Origin: Psychrobacter sp. UBA6766
Lineage (GTDB): Bacteria; Pseudomonadota; Gammaproteobacteria; Pseudomonadales; Moraxellaceae
Assembly (NCBI RefSeq): GCF_002453355.1
Contig: NZ_DKGQ01000039.1
Coordinates: forward strand, 1-64,000
DNA: 64,000 nt
Direction of reading: 5' to 3'
Shown: positions 25,384-35,174 of the stretch, in pieces
Position numbering within the stretch: the stretch's first letter is position 1
Layout: every line of letters begins with the position of its first letter
Made by a program: the position numbers and the translations under genes
Notes under the pieces: generated by a model
What the model was told of the DNA's origin: nothing
Seen by the model: the letters and a program-made list of their open reading frames with translations, nothing else
Databases searched by the model: none

Positions 25384-27357
25384 TTGTCTATTCAGCGTTA
25401 TCTGAGTGCTAATACCGCGCCACCTTCATCATTTTCATCTTTAAAAATAAAAGCGCCGCTCATGATAATGGTGTTTTTATTTGCTTTGATATTGATTGTA
25501 TTAAGCGTCTTCTTCTCGCCTAGTGCGCTCGCTGCCGAAGCCAGTATATTAGGCGTGGGTGGTCAAACTGAAGAGGTGGCCAACACGTCGACACCTGATT
25601 CTTTTGGACGTGACACGCCGCGCCACACCGTGCAAGGGTTTATTAAGGCATTGGGCGATAACGACTACTTGTTGGCAAGCAATTATTTAAATTTATCAAA
25701 ATCTGATAATCCAACCACCATTGTACGTCAATTTAAGCAGGCGCTAGATGCCGGCGGACGTTTCCAGCCTGATTTACAGATTAACAATACGCCTGAGGGT
25801 AATTTAAGCGATCAGCTGCCGCCAAGCCAAGAAAACGTCGGTGTGATTAACGTCGGTGATAAAAGCGTGCCGCTACTGCTTGAGAGAGTCGTCTCTAAAC
25901 AAGGGGAGCAGTATTGGCAGTTTTCGAATGATACGCTGAGCTCAATACCAGAAGTAATAGAAAATTATCAGCCGACGCTGGTTTCTCGCTACACCATTGA
26001 CTCACTAGAAGGTAAAAAGCTACTTGGCTATCAGATGGTGGATGTAGTTGCAGCACTAACCATTATTGTCAGTAGCTTTATCATGACGTACATTGTGGTT
26101 TGGTTGCTATACCATTTATTAAAACTGATTTATCCTCGTGTTCGAGGTGAGTCGTTACCTCTACCTAATAATGTGATATTGCCACTGACCGTCGTCATCA
26201 CGGCGCTCATCCTATCCGAGGTGATGGTCTATGCTGGCATCTCAGTGACATTGCGTGAACCGATTAAACGCTTTACTGATATTGCGTCTTGGGTGGCGAC
26301 AACATGGCTATTATTACGTGTAATCGATTCGATATTTACCCGCGCGGTCAATTTAAGTTATAAGAAAAATTATACAGAGCGCGTTTCTATCTTGGGTCTC
26401 ATGCGTAAGGTAGTTAAAGCGCTGTTATTGATATTTGCGGTTATCGTCATTTTTGGTAATTTGGGTTTTGACTTAACCACAGGTATTGCTGCACTAGGGG
26501 TCGGTGGTTTAGCTTTGGCACTTGGTGCGCAAAAGACGATTGAGAACTTGGTCGGTAGTGTGGTGGTGGTAGCAGATTCACCTGTGCGCATCGGCGACTA
26601 CTGTAGTTTTGGTAATCAAGCGGGAACGGTTATTGATATCGGTATTCGCTCATCACGGGTACGGACGCTGAATCGCACGATTGTTACTGTTCCTAATAGC
26701 GACTTTTCCTCAATGCAAATTGAGAACTATACCTCGCGTGATATGTTTCATTTTTTACATAACTTATATATCAAACGTAATGCCGATATTGACGTTGTCT
26801 TTAACATGGTCAAAAAATTGGATCAATTTTTGAATGACCACGAGCTGACTAATCAAGAATGGAACCAGGCCAATATTTTGGAGTTGCGTCAAGACTGCTA
26901 CGTTGTCCAACTGCGCGCTTATATTAATGCCCTCGACACGATAGAATTTTATGGTAAACAAGATGCCTTATTGGTCGATGTATTAAACCTGGTTAAAAAA
27001 TACGATGTTGAGCATGCGCTACCGACGCAGCAATTGATTGTCAATCAAGCCGAGCTTGAACCTCAGCCTAAGATAGAAACGGTGACTGAGGACAATAAAA
27101 ACGAACCTACAGAAGATGCTTTAAGCGATGATCATAAAGCAGATAATGATGGGAATAACAATACTGATAATGAGCAAGAAGTCGTTAATTTAAATAAAAA
27201 TGATGGTGGCTCCAAGAGTGATAAAGCAACCAATAGAGAAGCAGCATCAGCCGCTAAAAAGCAAAAAATGCTAAAACATAAAGGCCGTATATTAAAAAAA
27301 GGTAAGTTTAAACATACCAAAAAGAGATTCAGTTTTTCTATTTGGAATCAGCCTTAA
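25384..27357 (+). CDS. MscS-family mechanosensitive ion channel
   Basis: A 657-residue channel protein with an N-terminal signal-anchor (about 20-50), a periplasmic domain (about 60-205), four or five membrane segments (about 215-400), the MscS pore helix with alternating Gly/Ala (GIAALGVGGLALALGAQKTIENLVG) and the beta domain (VRIGDYCSFG). It releases solutes on osmotic downshock. The last 100 residues are a charged Asp/Asn/Lys-rich tail, unusual in small MscS. The start is a TTG with AGAGG upstream; the first ATG is only at 25461. Confidence 0.85.
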   Translation: MSIQRYLSANTAPPSSFSSLKIKAPLMIMVFLFALILIVLSVFFSPSALAAEASILGVGGQTEEVANTSTPDSFGRDTPRHTVQGFIKALGDNDYLLASNYLNLSKSDNPTTIVRQFKQALDAGGRFQPDLQINNTPEGNLSDQLPPSQENVGVINVGDKSVPLLLERVVSKQGEQYWQFSNDTLSSIPEVIENYQPTLVSRYTIDSLEGKKLLGYQMVDVVAALTIIVSSFIMTYIVVWLLYHLLKLIYPRVRGESLPLPNNVILPLTVVITALILSEVMVYAGISVTLREPIKRFTDIASWVATTWLLLRVIDSIFTRAVNLSYKKNYTERVSILGLMRKVVKALLLIFAVIVIFGNLGFDLTTGIAALGVGGLALALGAQKTIENLVGSVVVVADSPVRIGDYCSFGNQAGTVIDIGIRSSRVRTLNRTIVTVPNSDFSSMQIENYTSRDMFHFLHNLYIKRNADIDVVFNMVKKLDQFLNDHELTNQEWNQANILELRQDCYVVQLRAYINALDTIEFYGKQDALLVDVLNLVKKYDVEHALPTQQLIVNQAELEPQPKIETVTEDNKNEPTEDALSDDHKADNDGNNNTDNEQEVVNLNKNDGGSKSDKATNREAASAAKKQKMLKHKGRILKKGKFKHTKKRFSFSIWNQP

Positions 27358-27397
27358 AACGTCATTTAATAAACTTAATGAACGTTTGATTAAACAG

Positions 27398-28030
27398 TTA
27401 AACAGGTACAGCCGTTTTTTGACGTAAAAAACCATAATATTGCCAAAGTAGTAAGCTGGCAGCGCTACGGTGCGGTGACCAGTCTCGGGTCAGGTTTTTT
27501 AATTGTTTTGGCGTTGGGCGCTCTTTTAGCCCTAATAATTCCATCGCTGCTACTTTAATCGCTAAATCATCAACTGCCAGCACATCAGCGCGCTGTAACG
27601 AAAATAGCAGATACATCTCGGCTGTCCAGCGTCCAATGCCAACCACGGCAGTCAGAGTATCGATAACGTCGTCGTCGGGTAAGGTTGTTAAGGCAGCAAA
27701 ATCTATATCGTGCTCGACCAGAGAGCGCGTATAACGAATTTTTTGCTTAGAGAGCCCCTGCGCCCGTAAATCCTCGTCTGTCGCTGCACGAATCGCTGAT
27801 GGCGTTGTCAAGCCTGCCTCTACCAAGCGTTGCCAAATGCTGGCTGCCGCCGCGACTGATAACTGTTGCCCAACCATCGCTCTCATTATTTGCGTAAAGC
27901 CGCCCGCGTTATGGCGTAAATCAGGCATACCCATTTGCTCATAAACAGGCGCAAATTTTGGTTCGAGAGCAATCAAAGCGTTGATATGTGCTTTTAATTC
28001 TTGTTTATTTTCGATGATTTGTATATTCAT
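27398..28030 (-). CDS. DNA-3-methyladenine glycosylase II (AlkA-like)
   Basis: A 210-residue HhH-GPD base-excision glycosylase that removes alkylated bases. The helix-hairpin-helix and catalytic motif are visible as VVGIGRWTAEMYLLF followed by VLAVDDLAIK, where the second Asp of DD is the catalytic residue in this family. It is short and lacks the N-terminal TBP-like domain of E. coli AlkA, like MAG1-type enzymes. It is convergent with the MscS gene. Confidence 0.88.
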   Translation of the reverse strand: MNIQIIENKQELKAHINALIALEPKFAPVYEQMGMPDLRHNAGGFTQIMRAMVGQQLSVAAAASIWQRLVEAGLTTPSAIRAATDEDLRAQGLSKQKIRYTRSLVEHDIDFAALTTLPDDDVIDTLTAVVGIGRWTAEMYLLFSLQRADVLAVDDLAIKVAAMELLGLKERPTPKQLKNLTRDWSPHRSAASLLLWQYYGFLRQKTAVPV

Positions 28031-28120
28031 AGAGAAATCACTTACTAAAAAATATGCAGCAAAATGATAGGAAGGTTTATCAAAGCGCGACTACAAAACG
28101 AGAGGGTAAATATTTGATAT

Positions 28121-28154
28121 AAAAAAGGACTGCGTCATGGCAGTCCTTTTTTTT
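28121..28154. terminator. Bidirectional terminator after the Smr gene
   Basis: AAGGACTGC and GGCAGTCCTT arms around GTCAT, with an A-run before and a T-run after. It lies 13 nt past the Smr gene stop (minus strand). Confidence 0.85.
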
Positions 28155-28166
28155 CGAACTATAATT

Positions 28167-28898
28167 TTATTCTTTATCAGTCTTGGTCTTTTTAAGTAGT
28201 ACCAGTACCGCACCATTACCGCCATCTTTCGGCGGGGCAGAGCAAAATGCCAGTACTTCTGGCAGTTGACGTAACCAACCATTGACGCATGTCTTTAAAA
28301 TGGCCTCAGAGCCTTTACCGTGGACGATTTTTACCACAGTTTCATTATTTTGCTTGGCTTGACTGAGCAGTTGGGTCATTGCCGCACGCGCTTCTTCGAT
28401 GGTGCAACCATGAATATCTACCGCGTCATACCAGCGCAGTTTGCCTTGTTTTAATTGGGTGAAAATCTTGTTTTGTAGGGTGGGCTGCTTATACGATAAG
28501 TACGCTTCACCTGCGACAGGGTTTAATAGGGCTTGCATATCCGATAAACCTGCACCCAAATCATCTGCTTCACTACCTTGAGCGGCTGCGCGTTTTGAAA
28601 GCGTCGTGGCATCGAGTTTGCCAGTTTTTGAGGTATTGACGGGCGAGCGGACATTTTTATCTTCTAGTTTGCTGACGCCGTGCATCGCTTGCATAAATAG
28701 AACTTTATCGTCATCGACATGTTCGCTATCTAATTGCTTAACCGTTTTTTTGACTTGTTTTTGAGTCAAGAGTGAGACAGGTTCGGTTGGCTTTTCATTT
28801 TCACCTTCTGGTGAGTTGGTATCACGACCTTTACTCAATTGCCCTTTAAGCTCTTTTAATTGGTCTTGCATTTCTTTTGAAAACAGAGAGTTTGACAT
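28167..28898 (-). CDS. Smr-domain protein
   Basis: A 243-residue protein. The N-terminal 150 residues are charged and probably disordered; the C-terminal Smr domain (about 155-240) has the DIHGCTIEEA and VHGKG motifs. Smr domains bind or nick nucleic acids; stand-alone members resemble SmrA/SmrB, the latter cleaving mRNA at collided ribosomes. The exact role here is not determined by sequence. It is downstream of trpC but separated by 63 bp. Confidence 0.85.
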   Translation of the reverse strand: MSNSLFSKEMQDQLKELKGQLSKGRDTNSPEGENEKPTEPVSLLTQKQVKKTVKQLDSEHVDDDKVLFMQAMHGVSKLEDKNVRSPVNTSKTGKLDATTLSKRAAAQGSEADDLGAGLSDMQALLNPVAGEAYLSYKQPTLQNKIFTQLKQGKLRWYDAVDIHGCTIEEARAAMTQLLSQAKQNNETVVKIVHGKGSEAILKTCVNGWLRQLPEVLAFCSAPPKDGGNGAVLVLLKKTKTDKE

Positions 28899-28961
28899 AA
28901 TAGTTAACGTATCGTTGGTTGGTGAATGAGTGCTATCTTTTCTCGAATTATTTTAATTACT

Positions 28962-29849
28962 TTACTCGTCTACTGCGACGCCCGCAAGTAAGGATTGTAA
29001 CGCTTGCCCCGGGTGATCGGTTTTCATAAACTGCTCACCGATCAAAAAGTGCTGAATATCGTTATTGAGCATCAAACGAATATCATCGCTGCTATGAATG
29101 CCGCTTTCAGTCACAATAATCGGTCGCTCTAGACTGTCATTTGGATTGGCAGCAAACGCATCATGCATCGCCAACTCACGCAGCAAGGTGTTTTTTAAAT
29201 TAAGTGTTGTTTGTAAGTCTACATCAAAGGTATTTAAATCGCGATTATTAATGCCATAAATGTTGTGCTCTGAGTGTGGCAGCTGGAGCGCGCGCTCAAG
29301 CTCGCCTGCTGTATGAACTTCAATCAATACATCCATACCTAGCTCAATGCTTAGCGCATGCAGTTCTTGAACTTGCGTATCATCAAGGCAGGCCATAATC
29401 AGCAAGATGCAATCAGCGCCCATCAAGTAAGACTGATAAATCTGATACACATCAACCATAAAATCTTTGCGCAATATTGGCAAAATGCAAGATTCGCGGG
29501 CTTGAATTAAGTAGCTGTCATCACCTTGAAAATAATCTCGATCGGTTAACACCGACAGACAGCTTGCACCCGCTTGCTCGTATTGCTTAGCAAATAACAC
29601 TGGGGCAAAGTTATGATTGATAATGCCTTTAGAAGGCGAGGCTTTTTTTATCTCTGCAATGATACCGATATCCGCGGCGCGCAAAGCATGAGCAAAACCG
29701 CGACGCGGCTGAGTATTGGCAGCAACTTGAGATTTTAATTTTTCAAGTGATAATGCCGTACGAGCAGCGGCAACCTCCTCATATTTGGTAGCAACAATAC
29801 GCTGCAAAACTGAAGGAATCGCGGTATCTGATTTTATATGGGCGGTCAT
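28962..29849 (-). CDS. trpC: Indole-3-glycerol-phosphate synthase
   Basis: TrpC closes the indole ring of indole-3-glycerol phosphate in tryptophan synthesis. The 295-residue TIM-barrel protein has IAEIKKASPSKG (catalytic Lys residues), LRKDFMVDVYQ, GINNRDL and VTESGIHSSDD in the expected order. It is slightly longer than average because of an N-terminal extension and an insert near residue 230. It is third in the trpG-trpD-trpC cluster. Confidence 0.95.
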   Translation of the reverse strand: MTAHIKSDTAIPSVLQRIVATKYEEVAAARTALSLEKLKSQVAANTQPRRGFAHALRAADIGIIAEIKKASPSKGIINHNFAPVLFAKQYEQAGASCLSVLTDRDYFQGDDSYLIQARESCILPILRKDFMVDVYQIYQSYLMGADCILLIMACLDDTQVQELHALSIELGMDVLIEVHTAGELERALQLPHSEHNIYGINNRDLNTFDVDLQTTLNLKNTLLRELAMHDAFAANPNDSLERPIIVTESGIHSSDDIRLMLNNDIQHFLIGEQFMKTDHPGQALQSLLAGVAVDE

Positions 29850-29967
29850 AGCAACATTCCATTATTTAGAGTAACAATTAGGCTAATAAATTAAGGCTGC
29901 ATAAATAGCGGCAATTAATAGAGTTATGAGTAACGTATTTTTTCATTAATTCTAAGCGTTTAGCTTA

Positions 29968-31122
29968 TTAAGCTTGGTCTGCTAATTGCTGCGTATACTT
30001 AGCTAATGTTTCAAGCTTAATTAAGGCCTCACCATTTTGGATGATTTTTTGTGCGCGGCTGACGCCATTTGGATAATTGCTGGTAAGACCCGCGGTATAT
30101 ATCGCTGCTCCAGCATTTAACGCAATCATATCACGAGCTTTTAGCACAGCGCGCTCATGAGTGTCTGTTCCTGATAAAGCAGCACGAATAAGTGCCAAAC
30201 TTTGCTCTGGAGAATCTACATCAAGCCCAATCAGAGTTTGTGACTCGATGCCTGCATCTTCTGGCATCATCTCATAGACAGAGATTTCACCATCTTTTAA
30301 CTCAGCTACTGTGGTCGAAGTCGCAAGGCTGATTTCATCCAAACCATCTTTGGCACCAACGACCATTACATGGCGCGCGCCCAGATTTTTCATGACTTTT
30401 GCTAAAGGCTCACATAACTGCGCGGTAAAAACGCCAATCACCAAATTTGGTGTGCCAGCCGGGTTGGTCAGTGGCCCCAAAATATTAAAAATAGTCCGTG
30501 ATTTCAGCTCACGGCGTACCGGATTGGCGTAACGCATCGCGCTATGATGGTTGGGTGCAAATAAAAAGCCAATGCCTTGGTTTTCGATACATTGCTGTGC
30601 TTGCTCTGGTGTCAAAGAGAGGCTAATACCGGCTTGCTCAAGTAAGTCTGAACTGCCAGATTTGGTCGAAACGCCGCGGTTACCATGCTTAGCAACTTGC
30701 GCGCCCGCTGCGGCTGCGACCAATGCCGAAGCTGTCGATACGTTAAATAAATTAGCACCATCGCCACCAGTACCAACGATATCGACCATATAATGGCATT
30801 CTTTTGGGTTGATATTTGCTGCTAAGTCGCGCATTGCGCTCGCCGAAGCGGTGATTTCGTCGATGGATTCACCTTTCATCCGCAGACCCGTCAAGATCGC
30901 CCCCATCATGGCATCGCTACATCTGCCTTGCATGATGATGAGCATCACTTGATACATCTCATCAAAGGTCAAGTCAATATGTTGAAAAATCCTACCTAAC
31001 GCGGTGGTTAGTAGCTTATGAATACTCTCATCTGACAACTGATTGATGCTTTCAGAATTTTGCAGGCTTTGGTTGCGCTGATTTAGCGTTGGTTTTTCAT
31101 CCTGCATAGCGGCAGAGGTCAT
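29968..31122 (-). CDS. trpD: Anthranilate phosphoribosyltransferase
   Basis: TrpD transfers phosphoribose from PRPP to anthranilate. The 384-residue protein contains the PRPP-binding DIVGTGGDGANLFNVST and the KHGNRGVSTKSGS motifs and RRELKSRTIFNILGPLTNP. It has about 35 extra polar residues at the N-terminus, so translation could begin later than 31122, but no better ribosome site was clear. It lies between trpG (78 bp upstream) and trpC (118 bp downstream). Confidence 0.95.
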   Translation of the reverse strand: MTSAAMQDEKPTLNQRNQSLQNSESINQLSDESIHKLLTTALGRIFQHIDLTFDEMYQVMLIIMQGRCSDAMMGAILTGLRMKGESIDEITASASAMRDLAANINPKECHYMVDIVGTGGDGANLFNVSTASALVAAAAGAQVAKHGNRGVSTKSGSSDLLEQAGISLSLTPEQAQQCIENQGIGFLFAPNHHSAMRYANPVRRELKSRTIFNILGPLTNPAGTPNLVIGVFTAQLCEPLAKVMKNLGARHVMVVGAKDGLDEISLATSTTVAELKDGEISVYEMMPEDAGIESQTLIGLDVDSPEQSLALIRAALSGTDTHERAVLKARDMIALNAGAAIYTAGLTSNYPNGVSRAQKIIQNGEALIKLETLAKYTQQLADQA

Positions 31123-31200
31123 GATATTCTCACTTATTATTATCTTTCATAATTGTCGTATAAATTGATTGGGTTAAATAAAGCGTGTCTTTTAAAGTCG

Positions 31201-31824
31201 CTATCCTACTTTTGGCAAGTTATCCGAGGGCATTATTGCTAATTGATGCGTTTGCAGAAAGTTATTCAACAGCTGATAACCTGCTTCGCTTAAAATAGAC
31301 TCGGGATGGAACTGAACGCCTTCAATCGCCAATTCGCGATGGCGGATGCCCATAATCTCTTCGATATTACCATTCGCGCTTTGTGTCCAAGCACTGATTT
31401 CAAAGCAGTCCGGTAAGCTTGCTTTATCAATCACCAGTGAGTGATAACGGGTAAATTGTGCTGGATTTGGCAAGTTGACAAACGCGCCTTGTCCATGATG
31501 ATAAATAGCCGATAAACGACCATGCATGACTTCGCTCGCTTTCACGATTTTACCGCCAAACGCTTGTCCAATCGCCTGATGACCTAAGCAGATACCTAGT
31601 ATGGGAATGACGCCTTTAAAAGTTTTAATGACTTCTAACGAGATACCAGCGCGGTCAGGATCGCAAGGTCCGGGACCGATAACAATGGCATCTGGTGCTA
31701 AAGCCTTAATCTTATCAATACTGATTTCATCGTTATACCAAACTCTGATGTCCTGCTGCAATTCGCCGAAGTACTGGACAATATTGTAGGTAAAGCTGTC
31801 ATAATTATCGATCATCAAAATCAT
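31201..31824 (-). CDS. trpG: Anthranilate synthase glutamine amidotransferase component
   Basis: TrpG supplies ammonia from glutamine to TrpE for anthranilate synthesis; the family may also serve PabB. The 207-residue class I amidotransferase shows the oxyanion GPGPCDPD, the nucleophile Cys in ILGICLGHQAIG and the His-Glu pair in FHPES. trpE is not in the window, typical of trpGDC clusters in Moraxellaceae and pseudomonads. Confidence 0.95.
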   Translation of the reverse strand: MILMIDNYDSFTYNIVQYFGELQQDIRVWYNDEISIDKIKALAPDAIVIGPGPCDPDRAGISLEVIKTFKGVIPILGICLGHQAIGQAFGGKIVKASEVMHGRLSAIYHHGQGAFVNLPNPAQFTRYHSLVIDKASLPDCFEISAWTQSANGNIEEIMGIRHRELAIEGVQFHPESILSEAGYQLLNNFLQTHQLAIMPSDNLPKVG

Positions 31825-31977
31825 TATTTGTTCAACTTAATTTGTTCAACTTAGTGTCTTTAGTTTAATGTCTTTAACTTAATAGGTTCAACAGCGATGC
31901 GATTTTAAACGCTGTCATCTTAACACTATTTTGTTATCTATCAAATGCAGTGGTCACGTACCCTGATAGATAGCAAT

Positions 31978-31994
31978 AGCACCATAAAGGTGCA
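31978..31994. promoter_or_regulatory. NtrC-type enhancer site upstream of glnA
   Basis: GCACCA-TAA-AGGTGCA is a near match to the NtrC dyad TGCACCA-N3-TGGTGCA; only the outer T and one inner T differ. It lies about 215 bp upstream of the sigma54 promoter, a usual enhancer distance. Confidence 0.6.
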
Positions 31995-32203
31995 TTTTCT
32001 AGGTTAGGCTTTTAAAATATTGCACTTTTATAGGACGTTATTTAAGGTGTGAGTATTTACGATGGTTAGTTAGATATTATGATTGGTATATAAATTATGC
32101 TTGAGTAGGAAAGTATACAATTTATAAGTAATTGAATATATTAAAAATATTCATTATGTGCTGCTTTTTATTATGCCAGCCATTGGATTTATTAACAATG
32201 AAT

Positions 32204-32218
32204 TGGCATAGCGATTGC
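32204..32218 (+). promoter_or_regulatory. Sigma54 promoter of glnA
   Basis: TGGCATAGCGATTGC fits the -24/-12 consensus TGGCAC-N5-TTGC, with GG and GC separated by exactly 10 bp. Transcription should start near 32230, about 245 bp before glnA. The long leader may hold a second promoter. Confidence 0.7.
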
Positions 32219-32476
32219 CCCTCTCGTAGGAGTAAATCACTTGTTGTCAAAGCAATGTAAGATTATTTACCAATATGCATTTGAAGAGTTCAGCATTATC
32301 AGTCAGATGTTGCTAAAATAGCACCTGCATTTATTTGGCTCAAAACAAATATTTTAACTAAGCGCGAAAAACTCAGTTCAGTTTTAAGAAAGACAGCCTT
32401 TTAAAAAAAATTTCTTCTAAAATTTTAATCCTACATTTTAATGTCAGTACCACGATAACCATAAGGGAAACTATCC

Positions 32477-33886
32477 ATGTCGAATAAACTACTTGATCTT
32501 ATCGAATCATCCAATGCCAAATGGGTCGATTTCCGTTTTACCGATACCCGCGGTAAAGAGCATCACATGACTTTCCCAGCGCATAGTGTCGATGAAGAGG
32601 TGATGGAAGATGGCAAAATGTTTGATGGCTCATCGATTGCTGGCTGGAAAGGGATTGAAGCCTCAGATATGATTTTACGTCCTGATCCTGAAACGGCATT
32701 TATCGATCCATTCTTTGATGCAGTGACGGTGGTTGTGACTTGTGACATCATTGAGCCATCAACTTTGCAAGGCTACGACCGTGATCCACGCTCTATTGCG
32801 CGCCGAGCAGAAGAGTATTTAAAATCAACGGGCATTGGTGACACCGCTTTTTTTGGTCCTGAGCCTGAGTTCTTTGTCTTTGATGAAGTAAAATGGTCTA
32901 TCGATATGTCTGGTGTTAGCCATGAAATCGTCGCTGAAGAAGCCGCTTGGTCAACCAATAAAGACTATGAGTGGGGTAACATGGGCCATCGTCCTCGCGT
33001 TAAAGGCGGCTATGTACCAGTACCACCCGTTGATAGCTCACAAGACATGCGTGCGGTGATGTGTGATCGTATCGAAGATATGATTGGCGAAGGTTGCATT
33101 GAAGTCCATCATCACGAAGTGACACCAAACCAGTTAGAGATTGGCGTGGCTTTTAACACGTTAGTTCGTAAAGCTGATGAAGTACAAAAGCTGAAATATG
33201 CCGTTCACAACGTTGCCCATCAATTTGGTAAAACCGCAACCTTTATGCCAAAACCTATCGTTGGTGATAATGGTTCTGGTATGCATGTGCATGTTTCTAT
33301 CTCAAAAGACGGCGTCAATACCTTTTCAGGCGATGAGTATGCCGGTCTATCAGAAACCGCGCTATATTTTATCGGTGGTATCATCAAACATGCGCGTGCA
33401 TTAAATGCCATTACCAATCCATCGACCAACAGCTATAAGCGCCTTGTGCCACATTATGAAGCGCCTATTAAATTGGCCTATTCGGCGTCTAACCGCTCAG
33501 CATCTATCCGTATCCCGCACGTTAGTAGTCCAAAAGCGGTGCGTGTTGAAGCTCGATTCCCTGACCCAGCAGCTAACCCGTATTTAGCGTTTGCGGCGTT
33601 ATTGATGGCAGGTCTTGACGGTATTCAAAACAAAATGCATCCAGGCGAAGCCGCTGATAAAAACTTATATGACTTACCGCCAGAAGAAGAAGCACTCATT
33701 CCAACGGTTGCTGAAAACTTAGAAGTGGCGCTACAAGCGTTAAAAGATGACCATGAATTCTTATTAAAAGGCGATGTGTTCACTAAAGAGATGCTAGAAG
33801 CTTACATTGCGCTTAAACAAGAAGAAGTTCAACGCGTCAATATCACTGTTCATCCAGTCGAGTTTGATTTGTACTATAGCTGCTAA
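32477..33886 (+). CDS. glnA: Glutamine synthetase, type I
   Basis: GlnA makes glutamine from glutamate, ammonia and ATP and is the main ammonia-assimilation enzyme. The 469-residue protein has MFDGSSIAGWKGI, the FFGPEPEFFVFD metal site, GSGMHVHVS and the NPSTNSYKRLVPHYEAP motif. The KNLYDLPPEE motif contains the adenylylation tyrosine of GSI-beta enzymes. GGGAA lies 8 nt before the ATG. Upstream sigma54 and NtrC sites indicate nitrogen control; a strong terminator follows. Confidence 0.97.
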   Translation: MSNKLLDLIESSNAKWVDFRFTDTRGKEHHMTFPAHSVDEEVMEDGKMFDGSSIAGWKGIEASDMILRPDPETAFIDPFFDAVTVVVTCDIIEPSTLQGYDRDPRSIARRAEEYLKSTGIGDTAFFGPEPEFFVFDEVKWSIDMSGVSHEIVAEEAAWSTNKDYEWGNMGHRPRVKGGYVPVPPVDSSQDMRAVMCDRIEDMIGEGCIEVHHHEVTPNQLEIGVAFNTLVRKADEVQKLKYAVHNVAHQFGKTATFMPKPIVGDNGSGMHVHVSISKDGVNTFSGDEYAGLSETALYFIGGIIKHARALNAITNPSTNSYKRLVPHYEAPIKLAYSASNRSASIRIPHVSSPKAVRVEARFPDPAANPYLAFAALLMAGLDGIQNKMHPGEAADKNLYDLPPEEEALIPTVAENLEVALQALKDDHEFLLKGDVFTKEMLEAYIALKQEEVQRVNITVHPVEFDLYYSC

Positions 33887-33920
33887 TCTACAGTTAACAC
33901 GCTAAACTCTCCATAAACAA

Positions 33921-33953
33921 AAACCAGTTAAGGGAATCTTAACTGGTTTTTTT
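33921..33953 (+). terminator. glnA terminator
   Basis: ACCAGTTAAG and CTTAACTGGT arms (10 bp) around GGAAT, followed by a run of Ts. Confidence 0.85.
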
Positions 33954-34079
33954 GTGGACAATTAAAGCGCTAGTTTAATTGATAAATTTACCGTGAAGTC
34001 ATTGCTGATTTAATGACAAAAATATCGCATAATGGTTGCATCTATATATTAATAACAAATCGCTTTAGGCTGACTGACT

Positions 34080-34886
34080 ATGATTTCATCGATTTCATCA
34101 TTAAAAAATACTGTTTTCAATAAAGGATTGTCGCTAAGCCTACTAACAGGTTTGGTTATTAGTACCGCTAGCCTTTACGCGCCGATGGCAAGTGCCGCTG
34201 CTATTTATAAGGTTGTCGATGAAAAGACAGGCCAAGTCACCTTTACCGATCGTCCACAGAGTTATGAGCAGCAAGCAGGCAAGCAAATTAGCCAAACCAG
34301 TGTCACGACTGGAAACGATAGTGTAGGTGTAAACGCTGCCAGTCAATCAAATAGCAGCAGCAATCAGCTTACCAATAGTACCCAAGCGCCGCCTGCACCT
34401 GCTGACAAACCATCTACTGTAAAAGCGTCTGTTAACTATCAGCTGACGATTACCGAGCCTAGTGAAGAACGCGCCTACCGCCGTCCAGCTCAAAGTATCG
34501 ATGTCAATGTTCAAGTAAAACCAGCACTACAATTGGGTGATAGAGTGAGCATTATGCTGGATGGTAACGAAGTGGCGCAAGGTTTAAGTACATCGGTTTC
34601 TACGGTTGATATTCTTCCCGGCGCACATACGATAAAAGTCGTTCTTAAAAACGAAAAAGGCCAAATCGTAAATCAAGCCGCACGGACGGTTTATGTGATT
34701 CAAAATACACAAACCTTGCAAAATAATAAGAAAATTGCCGAGCAGCTGTTGGCATATCAGCGCCTGCCTTGGCATCAAAAAGTGTTATTAAAATTACGTC
34801 AAGATGGCAAGCAGCCAAATATGTTGTCATTTACCAAACCGCAAGCGGATAAACCGACGACACTTGAAGAGCCAGTCATAAAGTAA
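34080..34886 (+). CDS. DUF4124-domain exported protein
   Basis: A 268-residue protein with a signal peptide (cleavage near ASAAA, about residue 40), then a DUF4124 domain (AIYKVVDEKTGQVTFTDRPQ, about 41-60), a Ser/Asn/Gln-rich linker and a beta-sandwich-like domain (about 115-210). DUF4124 proteins are periplasmic or envelope proteins of unknown role. Linked to glnA as in other gammaproteobacteria, but it lies after the glnA terminator and probably has its own promoter. Confidence 0.8.
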   Translation: MISSISSLKNTVFNKGLSLSLLTGLVISTASLYAPMASAAAIYKVVDEKTGQVTFTDRPQSYEQQAGKQISQTSVTTGNDSVGVNAASQSNSSSNQLTNSTQAPPAPADKPSTVKASVNYQLTITEPSEERAYRRPAQSIDVNVQVKPALQLGDRVSIMLDGNEVAQGLSTSVSTVDILPGAHTIKVVLKNEKGQIVNQAARTVYVIQNTQTLQNNKKIAEQLLAYQRLPWHQKVLLKLRQDGKQPNMLSFTKPQADKPTTLEEPVIK

Positions 34887-35076
34887 TAAGTTATAGATAG
34901 CGATAAATGATGCTAATTATTAAATTTAAGAAGCTATGTAAGGTATATTTGATTTAAAAATGTTATAGCGTGGCTGGAATGAATTTTGTGACGCCTTTGG
35001 AGTGTGACGCGCACAGCAAGCGAGTAAAATTTATACCAGTCACGTAGATCAATATTCATGACATTTTTATTTTAAA

Positions 35077-35138
35077 CTAACTCCTACAAATAAGGGCAGC
35101 CACTAAATACAGCGACTGCCCTCATTTGTAGGAGTTAG
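35077..35138. terminator. Long perfect-like hairpin downstream of two convergent genes
   Basis: Two 23-bp arms (35077-35099 and 35116-35138), starting CTAACTCCTACAAAT and ending ATTTGTAGGAGTTAG, differ at one position, with a 16-nt loop. It lies between the DUF4124 gene (plus) and the SIMPL gene (minus), where a bidirectional terminator is expected. The stem is much longer than the other terminators here and lacks a T-tract, so a small mobile repeat is also possible. Confidence 0.55.
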
Positions 35139-35174
35139 TAATAATATCTATTGTTTAACCCATTACCTCTACGT

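Larger units (their letters stand above)
31825..32476. other. Divergent trpG/glnA control region
   Basis: About 650 bp between trpG (minus) and glnA (plus). It contains short imperfect repeats of TTGTTCAACTTAAT near 31828-31893, an NtrC-type dyad (31978-31994) and a sigma54 promoter (32204-32218), listed separately. No extra gene is apparent. Confidence 0.6.
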
